Below, one piece after another: positions 1 through 8,058 of a stretch of 50,069 nt of DNA. Numbering within the stretch: the first letter of the stretch is position 1; every line of letters begins with the position of its first letter. The DNA lies in contig DAOUGD010000312.1 of NCBI GenBank assembly GCA_034429475.1, forward strand, positions 1 to 50,069, in the 5' to 3' direction. Source of the stretch: JAKQHY01 sp034429475. GTDB taxonomy: Bacteria; Chloroflexota; Anaerolineae; B4-G1; SLSP01. The position numbers were made by a program, and so were the translations under genes. Below the pieces are notes generated by a model. That model made no database searches, was not told where the DNA came from, and saw nothing but the letters and a program-made list of their open reading frames with translations.

Positions 1-23
1 GTCGCCGCGTGCAACGCGGCGAC
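1..23. other. Perfect GC-rich hairpin at window edge
   Basis: A perfect 9-bp inverted repeat (GTCGCCGCG / CGCGGCGAC) encloses a 5-base loop. No T-run follows on the plus strand; the minus-strand continuation lies outside the window, so its role as a terminator cannot be judged. The rest of positions 24-199 holds no gene that I can support, only a possible promoter. Confidence 0.4.
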
Positions 24-116
24 GAAAAATCACTCTCAAATGATGGCTTTAGCCGTTTTCCGATAGGGGAGGCAACTTGCCCATTTTGTGAAACGCACCC
101 CAGGCGGCCGTCTGGA

Positions 117-150
117 TTGACAAATATAACATTCTATCGCAAACTATAAG
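117..150 (+). promoter_or_regulatory. Possible promoter of the DUF2007 gene
   Basis: A perfect -35 hexamer TTGACA lies at 117-122 in an AT-rich patch. The best -10-like word, TATAAG at 145-150, is 22 bases away, which is too far. CAAACT at 140-145 has the right 17-base spacing but matches poorly. The site is plausible because the downstream gene has a strong ribosome-binding site (AAGGAGG, 184-190). Confidence 0.3.
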
Positions 151-199
151 TAAAGAATCCACTTCTCATGACGTTTTATCGTTAAGGAGGGATAATGCG

Positions 200-475
200 A
201 TGGCCCCAGAAAAAGAGTTTGTCGGCCTGAGGACGGTCTACGTGACTCAGGGCATGTTGCGCGCAATGGTCATCCGGGGCGCACTCGAAAGCGCCGGCAT
301 CCCTGTCATGCTCAGTTATGAGACACTGGGCGCCACCCTGGGTATTCTGGTGGATGGCATTGGGCGCGTTGAGGTCAAAGTACCGAGTGAATGGGAAAAA
401 GAGGCGCAGGATTTGCTCAATGCGCAGCCTCCCACCGGCGAATTGTTCACGCTGCCCCCCGATGCGCAATCCTGA
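200..475 (+). CDS. DUF2007 family small protein
   Basis: A 91-residue soluble protein with no signal peptide or membrane segment. The pattern FVGLRTVYVTQG near the N-terminus, then a helix over residues 20-32 (RAMVIRGALESAGI), a hydrophobic turn and a second beta-alpha half ending WEKEAQDLLN, matches the small alpha/beta DUF2007 family ('putative signal transducing protein'). The molecular function of that family is not established. The start is fixed by AAGGAGG nine bases upstream; an ATG five bases earlier is out of frame. The gene stands alone: a strong terminator follows at 501-530, between it and trmFO. Family assignment is by sequence pattern only. Confidence 0.75.
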   Translation: MAPEKEFVGLRTVYVTQGMLRAMVIRGALESAGIPVMLSYETLGATLGILVDGIGRVEVKVPSEWEKEAQDLLNAQPPTGELFTLPPDAQS

Positions 476-500
476 GCGCCCCAGTGGTGAGAAAATGACC

Positions 501-530
501 CGGGCCAGGAAAACTCCTGGCCCGTTTTAT
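501..530 (+). terminator. Rho-independent terminator after the DUF2007 gene
   Basis: A perfect 10-bp stem (CGGGCCAGGA / TCCTGGCCCG) with a 4-base AAAC loop is followed by TTTTAT. It ends only about 12 bases before the trmFO start, so it separates the two genes. It could also act as a regulated leader hairpin for trmFO. Confidence 0.85.
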
Positions 531-542
531 TGAGAGGTTACG

Positions 543-1871
543 ATGGTACCTACCCTTGTCATTATCGGCGGCGGGCTGGCCGGCAGTGAAGCCGCCTGGC
601 AAGCCGCTCAACGCGGCGTCCCCGTGCAGCTTTACGAGATGCGTCCCCATACGCAGACGCCGGCGCACACCGGCCCACATCTGGCTGAACTGGTCTGCTC
701 CAATTCCCTGGGGTCCGATTCGCTCAACCGCGCGCCCGGCCTGCTCAAAGCAGAACTGCGCCGGCTGGATTCGTTGGTCATCGGCGTCGCCGACGCCCAT
801 CGGCTGCCGGCCGGCAGCGCGCTCGCCGTAGACCGAGAGGGCTTTGCCGCCGAAGTCACCCGCCGCATCGAAAGCCATCCGCGCATCACCCTGATCCGCG
901 AGGAAGTTACCGCGCTGCCCTCCGCCCGCCCGCTCATCATCGCCAGCGGCCCGCTGACCTCCGCGCCGCTCGCCCAGGCGCTCCAGGCGCTCACCGGACA
1001 GTCGCTCTACTTCTACGACGCCATCGCTCCCATCGTCGAGCTGGACTCCATTGACTTCGCCACCGCCTTCCGCGCCTCCCGCTATGGCAAGGGGGAACAG
1101 GAAGAGGGGGATTACATCAATTGCCCGCTCAACGCGGAAGAATATCAGCGCTTTGTCGCCGCGCTGGTGAGCGCGGAACGAATTCCGTTGCGCGATTTCG
1201 AGCAGTCTGACGCTCACTTCTTCGAGGCGTGCCTGCCCGTGGAGGTGCTGGCGGGGCGCAAGGCAGACGCGCTGGCGTTTGGGCCGCTGCGCCCGGTGGG
1301 ACTGCGGGATCCGCGCACCGGGCGGCGGCCCTACGCGGTGGTGCAGTTGCGGCAAGACAACGCCGCCGGGACACTCTACAACCTGGTGGGCTTCCAGACC
1401 AACCTCAAGTACGGGGAACAGGATCGGGTGCTGCGCCTCATCCCAGGGCTGGAAAACGCTCGGTTTGTGCGCTACGGCTCGATGCACCGCAACACCTTTA
1501 TCAACGCGCCAAAAGTGCTCCACCCCACCCTTCAACTGCGCGTGCAGCCAGATATATTTTTCGCGGGGCAAATCGCGGGATTGGAGGGATATGCCGGCAA
1601 CGTCGCCGGGGGGTGGCTGGCGGGGGCCAATGCCGCGCGGCTCGTCCTGGGACAATTGCCGCTCACATTGCCCCCTGAAACGATGACCGGCGCGCTGATG
1701 CACTACATCACGCACGCTGATCCCCGCAACTTCCAACCGATGAAAGCCAACTTCGGCCTGCTGCCTGACCTCGAAACGCGGCAGCGCGGCAAACGCGCGC
1801 GCGGGGAAGTACACGCGGAACACGCCCTGGCGGTGCTGGAAAGCTGGCTACAAGCCAGTAGTAAAGAGTAA
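543..1871 (+). CDS. trmFO: Methylenetetrahydrofolate-tRNA (uracil-5-)-methyltransferase TrmFO
   Basis: A 442-residue flavoprotein that makes 5-methyluridine at position 54 of the tRNA T-loop, taking the methyl group from 5,10-methylenetetrahydrofolate and using FAD/NAD(P)H. The FAD-binding Rossmann motif IIGGGLAGSEAAWQ lies at residues 7-20. It is followed by the family hallmarks YEMRP and LAELVCSNSLGSD, which contains the cysteine region characteristic of TrmFO rather than GidA/MnmG. Further TrmFO blocks are YNLVGFQTNLKYGEQ, GSMHRNTFI and FAGQIAGLEGY with GNVAGG near the C-terminus. The length is normal for the family. It is the only plus-strand gene of a largely leftward region. A weak purine run (GAGAGG) precedes the ATG, and a terminator lies just upstream. 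Its 3' end meets a short palindromic repeat. Confidence 0.97.
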   Translation: MVPTLVIIGGGLAGSEAAWQAAQRGVPVQLYEMRPHTQTPAHTGPHLAELVCSNSLGSDSLNRAPGLLKAELRRLDSLVIGVADAHRLPAGSALAVDREGFAAEVTRRIESHPRITLIREEVTALPSARPLIIASGPLTSAPLAQALQALTGQSLYFYDAIAPIVELDSIDFATAFRASRYGKGEQEEGDYINCPLNAEEYQRFVAALVSAERIPLRDFEQSDAHFFEACLPVEVLAGRKADALAFGPLRPVGLRDPRTGRRPYAVVQLRQDNAAGTLYNLVGFQTNLKYGEQDRVLRLIPGLENARFVRYGSMHRNTFINAPKVLHPTLQLRVQPDIFFAGQIAGLEGYAGNVAGGWLAGANAARLVLGQLPLTLPPETMTGALMHYITHADPRNFQPMKANFGLLPDLETRQRGKRARGEVHAEHALAVLESWLQASSKE

Positions 1872-1877
1872 TGGGAA

Positions 1878-1916
1878 ATGAGTAACGGAAGCCGGTAAGC
1901 GGGAACTCGTTACTCG
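1878..1916. repeat. Intergenic palindrome of GAGTAAC-type units
   Basis: ATGAGTAACG at 1878-1887 is answered by tandem CGTTACTCGTTAC at 1908-1920. The repeat sits between the convergent trmFO and universal stress protein genes. It belongs to the tandem-unit palindrome class seen at most operon borders here and may serve as a two-way terminator. Confidence 0.6.
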
Positions 1917-1942
1917 TTACTTATTTCTGATTTCCCCCGACC

Positions 1943-2362
1943 TTACGGCACCAAAAACACCGGACAGTGCGCGTGGCGCAACACTTCCGTCGTCACGTCT
2001 CCTACCAAAATTTCGGCCATGCTGGAAGGGCCGCGCGTTCCCAACACAATCAGGGAGATGTTCTCTTCCTGAGCTGTGCGCAGGATAACGTGCGCCGGCG
2101 TCCCTGTGTCCACCATTGCCAGCGCCGTGATGCCGGCGTCACGCAAGTGCGCCACGGTGTCGTTGACCACTTCGTGCGCCACCGACTCGAATTGTTCCAG
2201 CAGCGCCGTGTAGCCTTGGTTGGCGATGTACCGCTCCGGCGGCTGATAGACGTGCAAGACCAACACTTCCGCTTCCTCCTGTCGCGCCAAATGCTCCAGA
2301 TACAGGAGCGCCCGCTCGGCGGATGGCGTAGCATTGTGGGCAAACAAAATCCGCTTAAACAT
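1943..2362 (-). CDS. Universal stress protein (UspA family)
   Basis: A 139-residue single UspA domain: beta strand FKRILFAHNATPSAERAL at the N-terminus, LVLHVYQP in the middle, and the nucleotide-loop region GTRGPSSMAEILVGD followed by HCPVFLVP at the end. The glycine spacing G-x2-G-x9-G of ATP-binding Usp proteins is kept. The residue after the last glycine is Asp instead of the usual Ser/Thr, so ATP binding is uncertain. It is the last gene of the leftward heat-shock group, 33 bases after the dnaJ-like gene, which suggests co-expression under stress. No signal peptide is seen, so it should be cytoplasmic. The specific role is unknown, as for most of the family. Confidence 0.92.
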   Translation of the reverse strand: MFKRILFAHNATPSAERALLYLEHLARQEEAEVLVLHVYQPPERYIANQGYTALLEQFESVAHEVVNDTVAHLRDAGITALAMVDTGTPAHVILRTAQEENISLIVLGTRGPSSMAEILVGDVTTEVLRHAHCPVFLVP

Positions 2363-2395
2363 TATTTCTTACCTCCATCTATAGAGCAATTTGCT

Positions 2396-3349
2396 CTACG
2401 CGCGCAATTGGCGCAGCTTTTCAAAAAGTTCTCGCTCCTGCGGCGAAAGATTGGCGGGAAGTTTAATTTCCACCGTAGCGTAGAGATCGCCATAGTCCTG
2501 GGGACGATTCAACGCTGGCATTCCCTGACCCCGCAAACGAAACTGCTGGCCGTTTTGCGTCTCCGGCGGGATGCGCAACATCCCGGAGCGTCCAGACGGC
2601 GTCGGAACGGCGACCTCGCCGCCCAGGATGGCCGTGTACAAGTCCACCGGGGCGCGCGTTTCCACGTTTTCCCCCTTGCGGACGAAACGGGGGTCGGATA
2701 AAACTTGGATCACGAGATACAAGTCGCCGGCCTCGGCGCCGGCCGCGCCGGGCGCGCCTTTGCCGCGCACCCGCACCCGCGTGCCGTTGTCGGCGCCGGC
2801 CGGGATGTTGATTTCAATGCGCTGCTCGCCGATCACCAACACCCGCGACGTGCCCTGGTAGGCTTCCTGCAACGTAATTTCGATGGGTTGTTCGTAATCC
2901 TGACCTCGCCGAGGTCGCACCGCGCCGCGCCGTCCGCCGCCCAACAAGTCGCCATAGCCGCCGCCGCGCAAGCCGCCGCTGCCAAACAGTTGTTGAAAGA
3001 AATCCGAGAATGGGCTATCGCCGCCGAAAAGGTCTTCAATATTCTCGGTAGTATACACACCTGATCCCCCAGGGGTTCCCCTCTGCCGCCAGAAATCATT
3101 GGGGTTGCCCCCCTGGCGCTGCCAGGCCGACCAGTCACTCCCCACTTGTTCGTATAGCTTGCGTTTCTGGGGGTCGGACAACACCTCGTAGGCTTCGTTG
3201 ATATCCTTGAATTTTTCCTCGGCGCTTTTGTCGTTTGGGTTCATATCCGGGTGATACTGCCGGGCCAGCTTGCGGTAAGCCTGTTTGATATCTTTATCGC
3301 TGGCCTCACGCGGAACGCCCAATATCTGGTAATAGTCCTTATAGTCCAT
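2396..3349 (-). CDS. DnaJ-class co-chaperone without zinc finger (CbpA/DnaJ2 type)
   Basis: A 317-residue class II J-protein that stimulates DnaK ATP hydrolysis and delivers substrates. The J-domain occupies residues 1-70 (DYYQILGVPREASDKDIKQ..., with the essential HPD at about 33-35). A Gly/Phe-rich linker follows (about 90-140, FGGDSPFSDFFQQLFGSGG). Two C-terminal beta-sandwich substrate domains follow, starting at IEITLQEAYQG, with the GADNGTRVRVRGKG turn. The CxxCxGxG zinc repeats of class I DnaJ are absent, so the gene resembles cbpA although it sits in the dnaK-grpE cluster. The start is supported by a GGAGGTGATTGG ribosome-binding site. A repeat of about 100 bases separates it from grpE. 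Confidence 0.95.
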   Translation of the reverse strand: MDYKDYYQILGVPREASDKDIKQAYRKLARQYHPDMNPNDKSAEEKFKDINEAYEVLSDPQKRKLYEQVGSDWSAWQRQGGNPNDFWRQRGTPGGSGVYTTENIEDLFGGDSPFSDFFQQLFGSGGLRGGGYGDLLGGGRRGAVRPRRGQDYEQPIEITLQEAYQGTSRVLVIGEQRIEINIPAGADNGTRVRVRGKGAPGAAGAEAGDLYLVIQVLSDPRFVRKGENVETRAPVDLYTAILGGEVAVPTPSGRSGMLRIPPETQNGQQFRLRGQGMPALNRPQDYGDLYATVEIKLPANLSPQERELFEKLRQLRA

Positions 3350-3365
3350 CCAATCACCTCCCTAA

Positions 3366-3470
3366 ATGGAGGGGGAGAAAGGGAGAGGGGGAGAGAGGCG
3401 AGAGGGCGAAAAAGCATCACCCCGTCACCTTGCCCCCCTCTCCTTGTCTCCCCCTCTCCCCCTCACCGTT
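3366..3470. repeat. G-rich/C-rich palindromic spacer between grpE and dnaJ
   Basis: A purine-only arm of GGGAGA-like units (3369-3412) is mirrored by a pyrimidine arm of CTCCCC-like units (3430-3469). The right end overlaps the last codons of grpE. In the minus-strand mRNA this would form a long hairpin between two co-directional genes and could tune relative expression or RNA stability. Confidence 0.65.
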
Positions 3471-4044
3471 GCGCCACAATCACCTGGGCAGGACGCAGCA
3501 GACGCTCTCCCCACCGATAACCGCGCTTCTCTTCGGCGACTACCATCATGTCGGCATCCTGATCGGATGGCGCAGGGGTGGTCGCTACGGCCTCGTGCCA
3601 GACGGGATCGAAGACCCTCCCTACAGTTTCAAGCGGGGTCACATCCTCGGTGCGCAGCAGGTTCAGCATCGCGTCGTAGGCCACCCGGACGCTCTGGTCG
3701 TAGCTATCCTCCGGGCGCAAGTGGGCAATGACGCGCTCCAGGTTGTCCACCACTCCCAGGAATTTCTCCAGCAGTACGCCCTTTTCCCGCGCCACGCGCG
3801 CCTCGGCCAGCAGTTGTTGCCGCTTGCGGTAGTTGTTCATCTCCGCCTGAAGGCGCAAGGCACGATCGCACCAATCTATTGCCTGAGGCGCGGCCTCAGC
3901 GTTAGGCGGCGACTCAACCGGCGCCTCGATGTCTGATGTTTTCTCGTTATCTTCTGCCATCTCGTGATCCTCAATGATTTCTACTTCCGGCCGGGGTTCT
4001 CCTGGCCGGCGAATCGGAATCCGCACAATTTTTTTAGCCGTCAT
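3463..4044 (-). CDS. grpE: Nucleotide exchange factor GrpE
   Basis: The 193-residue partner of DnaK that releases ADP. A charged, disordered N-terminus (RRPGEPRPEVEIIEDHEMAEDN) is followed by the long coiled-coil helix (ALRLQAEMNNYRKRQQ, EKGVLLEKFLGVVDNLERV) and the C-terminal beta-domain with the family signature (GRVFDPVWHEAVAT and RGYRWGERLLRPAQVIV). I chose the start at 4044 (MTAKKIVRIP) because GGCGAGG lies just upstream. The reading frame stays open for 15 more codons to 4089, but that extension has no ribosome-binding site and is not GrpE-like. It lies between dnaK and the dnaJ-like gene on the same strand. Confidence 0.93.
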   Translation of the reverse strand: MTAKKIVRIPIRRPGEPRPEVEIIEDHEMAEDNEKTSDIEAPVESPPNAEAAPQAIDWCDRALRLQAEMNNYRKRQQLLAEARVAREKGVLLEKFLGVVDNLERVIAHLRPEDSYDQSVRVAYDAMLNLLRTEDVTPLETVGRVFDPVWHEAVATTPAPSDQDADMMVVAEEKRGYRWGERLLRPAQVIVAQR

Positions 4045-4117
4045 ACCATCCTCGCCAAGGGTAAAGGAAAGGGGGTGGCTCCACACCACCCCCCACCGTT
4101 CATCAATCTACTTTTTT

Positions 4118-4196
4118 ATCAGCAGATTTAGCAGATTTAGCAGATTTTCTATCAATTTGCAGCCTGTAATCTGCTCAATCCGCTTAATCCGCTGAC
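4118..4196. repeat. Palindrome of AGCAGATTT units between dnaK and grpE
   Basis: Three tandem 9-base units (AGCAGATTT) at 4118-4146 are mirrored by AATCTGCT/AATCCGCT units at 4168-4196. The arms are about 29 bases with a loop of about 21 bases. This is the same design as the other operon-boundary palindromes, but the unit is 9 bases. Confidence 0.7.
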
Positions 4197-4205
4197 AGAA
4201 AGAGC

Positions 4206-6125
4206 CTACACTTCCCGGAATTCGCCATCCACGACATCTGGGCCGGGTTGGTCGCCGGACGGCGGAGTGTATCCAGGGCCGACGTGCGGGCCGGGCGTAT
4301 CCGTGCCGGGCTGCGAGCCGTACATCTGCTCGCCCATCTTGCTGGCCGCCTTCTGCAAGTCGTCCATCTTGCGGCGAATAGCAGCGACATCGGAGCTGCT
4401 GTCTTTCAAGCTGCGGAGATCGCTCACCATGCTCTCCAACTCCCCCCGGACGTTGCCCGGCACTTTCTCGCCGAGGTCGCTTAACACTTTCTCAATCTGA
4501 TAGCAGAGTTGATCGGCCTGGTTGCGGGTGTCCACCAATTCCTGGCGCTTCTTGTCTTCCGCCTCGTGTACTTTCGCTTCGTTGATCAGGCGATCCACCT
4601 CGCCTTTGTTCAAGTTCGTGCTGGCTGTGATCGTGATTTTCTGTTCACGCGCCGTCGCTTTGTCTTTCGCCGTCACGTTGAGGATGCCGTTGGCGTCAAT
4701 GTCAAACGTCACCTCAATCTGCGGCACGCCGCGCGGCGCGGGCGGGATGCCATCCAGCCGGAATTGCCCAAGCAGCATGTTGTCGCCGGCCATCGGGCGC
4801 TCGCCCTGGTAGACTTTGATGTCCACTGCGGTTTGGCTGTTCTCGGCGGTCGTGTACGTTTCGGTCTTGCGCACCGGCACTGTCGTGTTGCGTGGGATCA
4901 TCACCGTCATCCGCGCGCCCAACGTCTCCACGCCTAGAGAGAGCGGCGTCACGTCCAGCAGCAGGATGTCCGTCACGTCGCCGCCGAGCACGCCGCCCTG
5001 AATCGCCGCGCCAACCGCAACCACTTCGTCGGGGTTCACGCCCTTGTGCGGTTCCTTGCCATTAGTCAGATCACGCACCAGATTTTGCACCATCGGCATG
5101 CGGGTCGCGCCTCCCACCAGCACCACTTCGTCCAAATCCGATGCAGACATTTTCGCATCGGCCAGCGCGCGCTGGAAGGGCACGCGGCACCGCTCGACCA
5201 GGTCGCGCGTGAGCTGTTCGAAGGTCGCGCGCGAAAGGCGCATCTGTAAGTGCTTCGGGCCGGTCTGATCTGCGGTCACGTAGGGCAGGTTGATCTCGGT
5301 TTCCATCATGGTGGAGAGTTCAATCTTGGCCTTTTCGGCGGCTTCGCGCAAGCGTTGCATCGCCTGACGATCCTGCCCCAGATCAATGCCCTGTTCCTTG
5401 CGGAAGTTATCGAGCATCCAGCGCACGATGCGTTCGTCCCAGTCGTCGCCGCCCAAATGCGTATCGCCGTTGGTGGATTTGACCTCGATCAGGCCTTCGC
5501 TGACTTCCAGGATGGATACGTCAAACGTCCCACCGCCCAGGTCGAAGACCAGAATCTTCTCGTCCACTTTCTTGTCCAGGCCGTAGGCCAGTGCGGACGC
5601 CGTCGGCTCGTTGATGATGCGGAGCACTTCCAGGCCGGCAATCTGCCCGGCGTCTTTGGTGGCCTGGCGCTGGCTGTCGTTGAAGTACGCCGGTACGGTG
5701 ATCACGGCCTGCGTCACCGTCTCGCCCAGATAGGCTTCGGCGTCTTTCTTGAGCTTCTGCAACACCATCGCGGAGATTTCCTGCGGGGTGTAAACCTTAT
5801 TCACCGCCGGCACCCGCACGCGCGCGTCGCCTTGCGGCCCGGCCGCGATTTCGTAAGACACCATTTCACGGGTGACTTCCACCTCGTGCTCGTTGACACG
5901 CCGCCCCATCAACCGTTTGATGGAGTACAGCGTATTCTCCGCATTGACGACGGATTGGCGCTTCGCCGGGTCGCCGACCAGACGTTCATTTGTTTTCGTA
6001 AAAGCTACCACCGAAGGGCATAGATGCCGCCCCTCAGCCGTGGGGATCACCGTCACCTGCCCGCCTTCCATCACGGCGACGGCAGAGTTTGTGGTGCCCA
6101 GGTCAATTCCTACTATTTTTCCCAT
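4206..6125 (-). CDS. dnaK: Chaperone protein DnaK (Hsp70)
   Basis: A 639-residue Hsp70 of normal length. The ATPase domain begins VGIDLGTTNSAVAV (residues 4-17). It has the phosphate-2 motif VFDLGGGTFDVSIL, the VITVPAYFNDSQRQATKDAG block, GGDDWDERIV and the adenosine motif VLVGGATRMPMVQ. The linker DILLLDVTPLSLGVET leads to the substrate-binding beta-domain and a helical lid. The tail is Gly/Pro-rich and ends DVVDGEFREV. It is first in the leftward group dnaK-grpE-dnaJ-usp. The start is supported by GAGGGAGG. I see neither a CIRCE element nor an HspR-type HAIR repeat in the 90-base upstream gap, so heat control must use another signal. A TATACT word (minus strand, 6171-6176) is a weak -10 candidate. 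Confidence 0.98.
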   Translation of the reverse strand: MGKIVGIDLGTTNSAVAVMEGGQVTVIPTAEGRHLCPSVVAFTKTNERLVGDPAKRQSVVNAENTLYSIKRLMGRRVNEHEVEVTREMVSYEIAAGPQGDARVRVPAVNKVYTPQEISAMVLQKLKKDAEAYLGETVTQAVITVPAYFNDSQRQATKDAGQIAGLEVLRIINEPTASALAYGLDKKVDEKILVFDLGGGTFDVSILEVSEGLIEVKSTNGDTHLGGDDWDERIVRWMLDNFRKEQGIDLGQDRQAMQRLREAAEKAKIELSTMMETEINLPYVTADQTGPKHLQMRLSRATFEQLTRDLVERCRVPFQRALADAKMSASDLDEVVLVGGATRMPMVQNLVRDLTNGKEPHKGVNPDEVVAVGAAIQGGVLGGDVTDILLLDVTPLSLGVETLGARMTVMIPRNTTVPVRKTETYTTAENSQTAVDIKVYQGERPMAGDNMLLGQFRLDGIPPAPRGVPQIEVTFDIDANGILNVTAKDKATAREQKITITASTNLNKGEVDRLINEAKVHEAEDKKRQELVDTRNQADQLCYQIEKVLSDLGEKVPGNVRGELESMVSDLRSLKDSSSDVAAIRRKMDDLQKAASKMGEQMYGSQPGTDTPGPHVGPGYTPPSGDQPGPDVVDGEFREV

Positions 6126-6217
6126 TGTTCATGCCTCCCTCAAGAATATATCTAGCTGCGTTTGATTATGAGTATACTTGAGAAGTATTGGAAAAACATA
6201 AGAATTGAATAAGAAGT

Positions 6218-7150
6218 TCATATATTCTGTTTCCCCATCAACGCTTCGACTTCAGCGCGGCGGGGCATGGCCGGCGTTGCGCCGTTCTTCGTTACTTGCA
6301 GCGCGGCGGCAGCGTTGGCGAAGGCAACCGCGTCCACCAACGGCTGGCTCTCCGCCAGGGCCGCGGCCAGCGCCGCGTTGAAGGCGTCCCCCGCCCCGGT
6401 GGTGTCCACGACTTCGACTTTGTAAGCCGGCACGTACCGCGCCCCGGCCTGGGTGACTGCCAGCGCGCCCTTCGCGCCCAGCGTCACCACCACCGTTTTG
6501 ACGCCCTGCACCAGCAAGGTGCGCGCCGCCAATTCGATCTGCGTGAGCGTCTCCACCGGCATCTCGGTGATGAGCTGCATCTCCGTTTCATTGGGCGTCA
6601 GCACGTCCACCGTGGCCAGCAGTTCAGCTTCCAACCGCCGCCCCGGCGCGGGATTGAGCACCACCTTGACGCCGGCCGCGCGCGCCATGCTCGCTGCGTG
6701 GATCACGGTCGCCAACGGCGATTCGAGCTGGAACAGCGCGACGTCCGCGCCGACGAGTGCGGGGCCGGCCGAGTCCACGTCCGCTGAGGTAAGCTGCGCG
6801 TTGGCGCCGGACGCCACGATGATCGTATTTTCGCCGGCGTCGTCCACCACGATGAACGCGACGCCGGTGGCCGCCTTCGCGGTGCGTTGCACATAATCCA
6901 GACGGACGCCCTCCCGCTCAAGGTTGGCGGCGGCCTGGTCGCCAAAGGCATCGCGCCCCAGCTTGGCGACGAAAGTCACGTCTGCGCCCAGCCGCGCCGC
7001 GCCGATGGCCTGATTCGCCCCCTTGCCGCCCGGCCCGGTGAAGAACGGCCCGCCCAGAATCGTCTCCCCCGCCGCCGGGATGCGCGGCGCGCGGACGACC
7101 AGGTCTATGTTACAACTGCCGACGACGGTCACTTTAGGTTTTCGATCCAT
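6218..7150 (-). CDS. rbsK: Ribokinase (PfkB family sugar kinase)
   Basis: A 310-residue PfkB-family kinase, closest in pattern to ribokinase (D-ribose + ATP to ribose 5-phosphate). The N-terminal block VVGSCNIDLVVRAPRIPAAG, then GPGGKGANQAIGAARLG (PfkB signature 1, residues about 38-54), and the C-terminal DTTGAGDAFNAALAAALA (signature 2, with the catalytic base Asp of GAGD near residue 252) are all intact. NPAPGR in mid-protein is typical of ribokinases. No ribose transporter or regulator is adjacent; the neighbours are zinc-ribbon membrane proteins on the same strand, so the gene may be monocistronic. A small CGCGGA/TCCGCG palindrome (7179-7196) lies just upstream. Exact sugar specificity is inferred. 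Confidence 0.9.
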   Translation of the reverse strand: MDRKPKVTVVGSCNIDLVVRAPRIPAAGETILGGPFFTGPGGKGANQAIGAARLGADVTFVAKLGRDAFGDQAAANLEREGVRLDYVQRTAKAATGVAFIVVDDAGENTIIVASGANAQLTSADVDSAGPALVGADVALFQLESPLATVIHAASMARAAGVKVVLNPAPGRRLEAELLATVDVLTPNETEMQLITEMPVETLTQIELAARTLLVQGVKTVVVTLGAKGALAVTQAGARYVPAYKVEVVDTTGAGDAFNAALAAALAESQPLVDAVAFANAAAALQVTKNGATPAMPRRAEVEALMGKQNI

Positions 7151-7234
7151 CGTGCCCCCCCTGTATAGAGATTGTAGGCGCGGATTCTATTCCGCGTTTA
7201 AGCTCACGCAATAGAGAAATCACGGCTAATGGTT

Positions 7235-7999
7235 TCAGTTGCCAAGCATGTGTAGGAAACCAGAAAGCGCTGCCGCGTCTATTAAACCCAAAATAAGATA
7301 CTCAGGCAATTCAATAACAGGTGAGGGATCGAACTGCCATCCGAACCACGACCAGAACCCGCCGAAAATCCCCAAAATAAGGACAAACCAGGGGTTATAA
7401 ACCACACCCATACCCGCTATAGCGCCCAAGCAGGCTAAATCAAATATTGAAATGAGCGCCATTCCAACACCAATGTCATTACTACGAGTCACAACGATAA
7501 CGATGGCAGCAATAACACCCCCAATCGCCCCCACCACACCCCCGGTGCGAATGGCGCGTGTCCCAATAAACATACTTCTCCAGACGATGGCGTTACCCAA
7601 GGGCATGGAAAACAATACGAGAGCTATCTGGGCGGGACTTATAGAACTTCCCAGGACAATGATCCCAAGTATGCTCGGGACAGCTCCAACAACGAAACCA
7701 GTGAGTGCGTTGCGAACATTAGCCTTCGGCCCATAACATAACCCATACCCCAACAATCCGCCCGCTAAGAAAAATATAGTAATCCCAAAGGACGTCAATT
7801 CGTCCCACAGAAGAAGTCCGAAGGCCAAACCAAGCGCAGCCCCACCGATCATGCCAGCTCTCGCCGTGGGCAACCTCAGTTTTTTACTCGCCTTGGGGAA
7901 AACATACCCGCAATGATGGCAACAATGAAACGAACTGCGGTTCTGCTGCCCGCATTGGGGACAGATCTGATACGTGGGATGTTTTTCACCAACGGTCAT
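7235..7999 (-). CDS. Zinc-ribbon multi-pass membrane protein, copy 1
   Basis: A 254-residue protein with an N-terminal zinc ribbon (CPQCGQQNRSSFHCC, then HHCGYVF; residues about 12-33) and a basic stretch (KASKKLRL). About six or seven hydrophobic segments follow (for example GMIGGAALGLAFGLLLW and GGVVGAIGGVIAAIVIVV). I recognise the architecture but no named family; the function is unknown. The start is set at MTVGEK because AGGAGG precedes it and because it matches the start of its tandem paralogue; an upstream extension to 8062 lacks support. Domain order and many residues match the neighbouring gene (8059-8802), so the two arose by local duplication. Cysteine spacing is preserved in both, suggesting that metal binding is under selection. 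Confidence 0.75.
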   Translation of the reverse strand: MTVGEKHPTYQICPQCGQQNRSSFHCCHHCGYVFPKASKKLRLPTARAGMIGGAALGLAFGLLLWDELTSFGITIFFLAGGLLGYGLCYGPKANVRNALTGFVVGAVPSILGIIVLGSSISPAQIALVLFSMPLGNAIVWRSMFIGTRAIRTGGVVGAIGGVIAAIVIVVTRSNDIGVGMALISIFDLACLGAIAGMGVVYNPWFVLILGIFGGFWSWFGWQFDPSPVIELPEYLILGLIDAAALSGFLHMLGN

Positions 8000-8058
8000 G
8001 CGTCCTGCCTCCTGCCTCGTACACGCCCTTCTCGATGGTGGGGATGAATAACACAGTT

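Noticed and set aside
447..1823. Long minus-strand frame of 458 codons opposite trmFO
   Set aside because: It mirrors trmFO, is rich in Arg/Gly/His as expected of an antisense GC-rich frame, has no recognisable motif, and trmFO is certain.
6126..6217. CIRCE or HAIR operator upstream of dnaK
   Set aside because: Only isolated CTTGAG/CTCAAG half sites about 38 bases apart are present; neither the TTAGCACTC-N9-GAGTGCTAA pattern nor the CTTGAGT-N7-ACTCAAG pattern is found.
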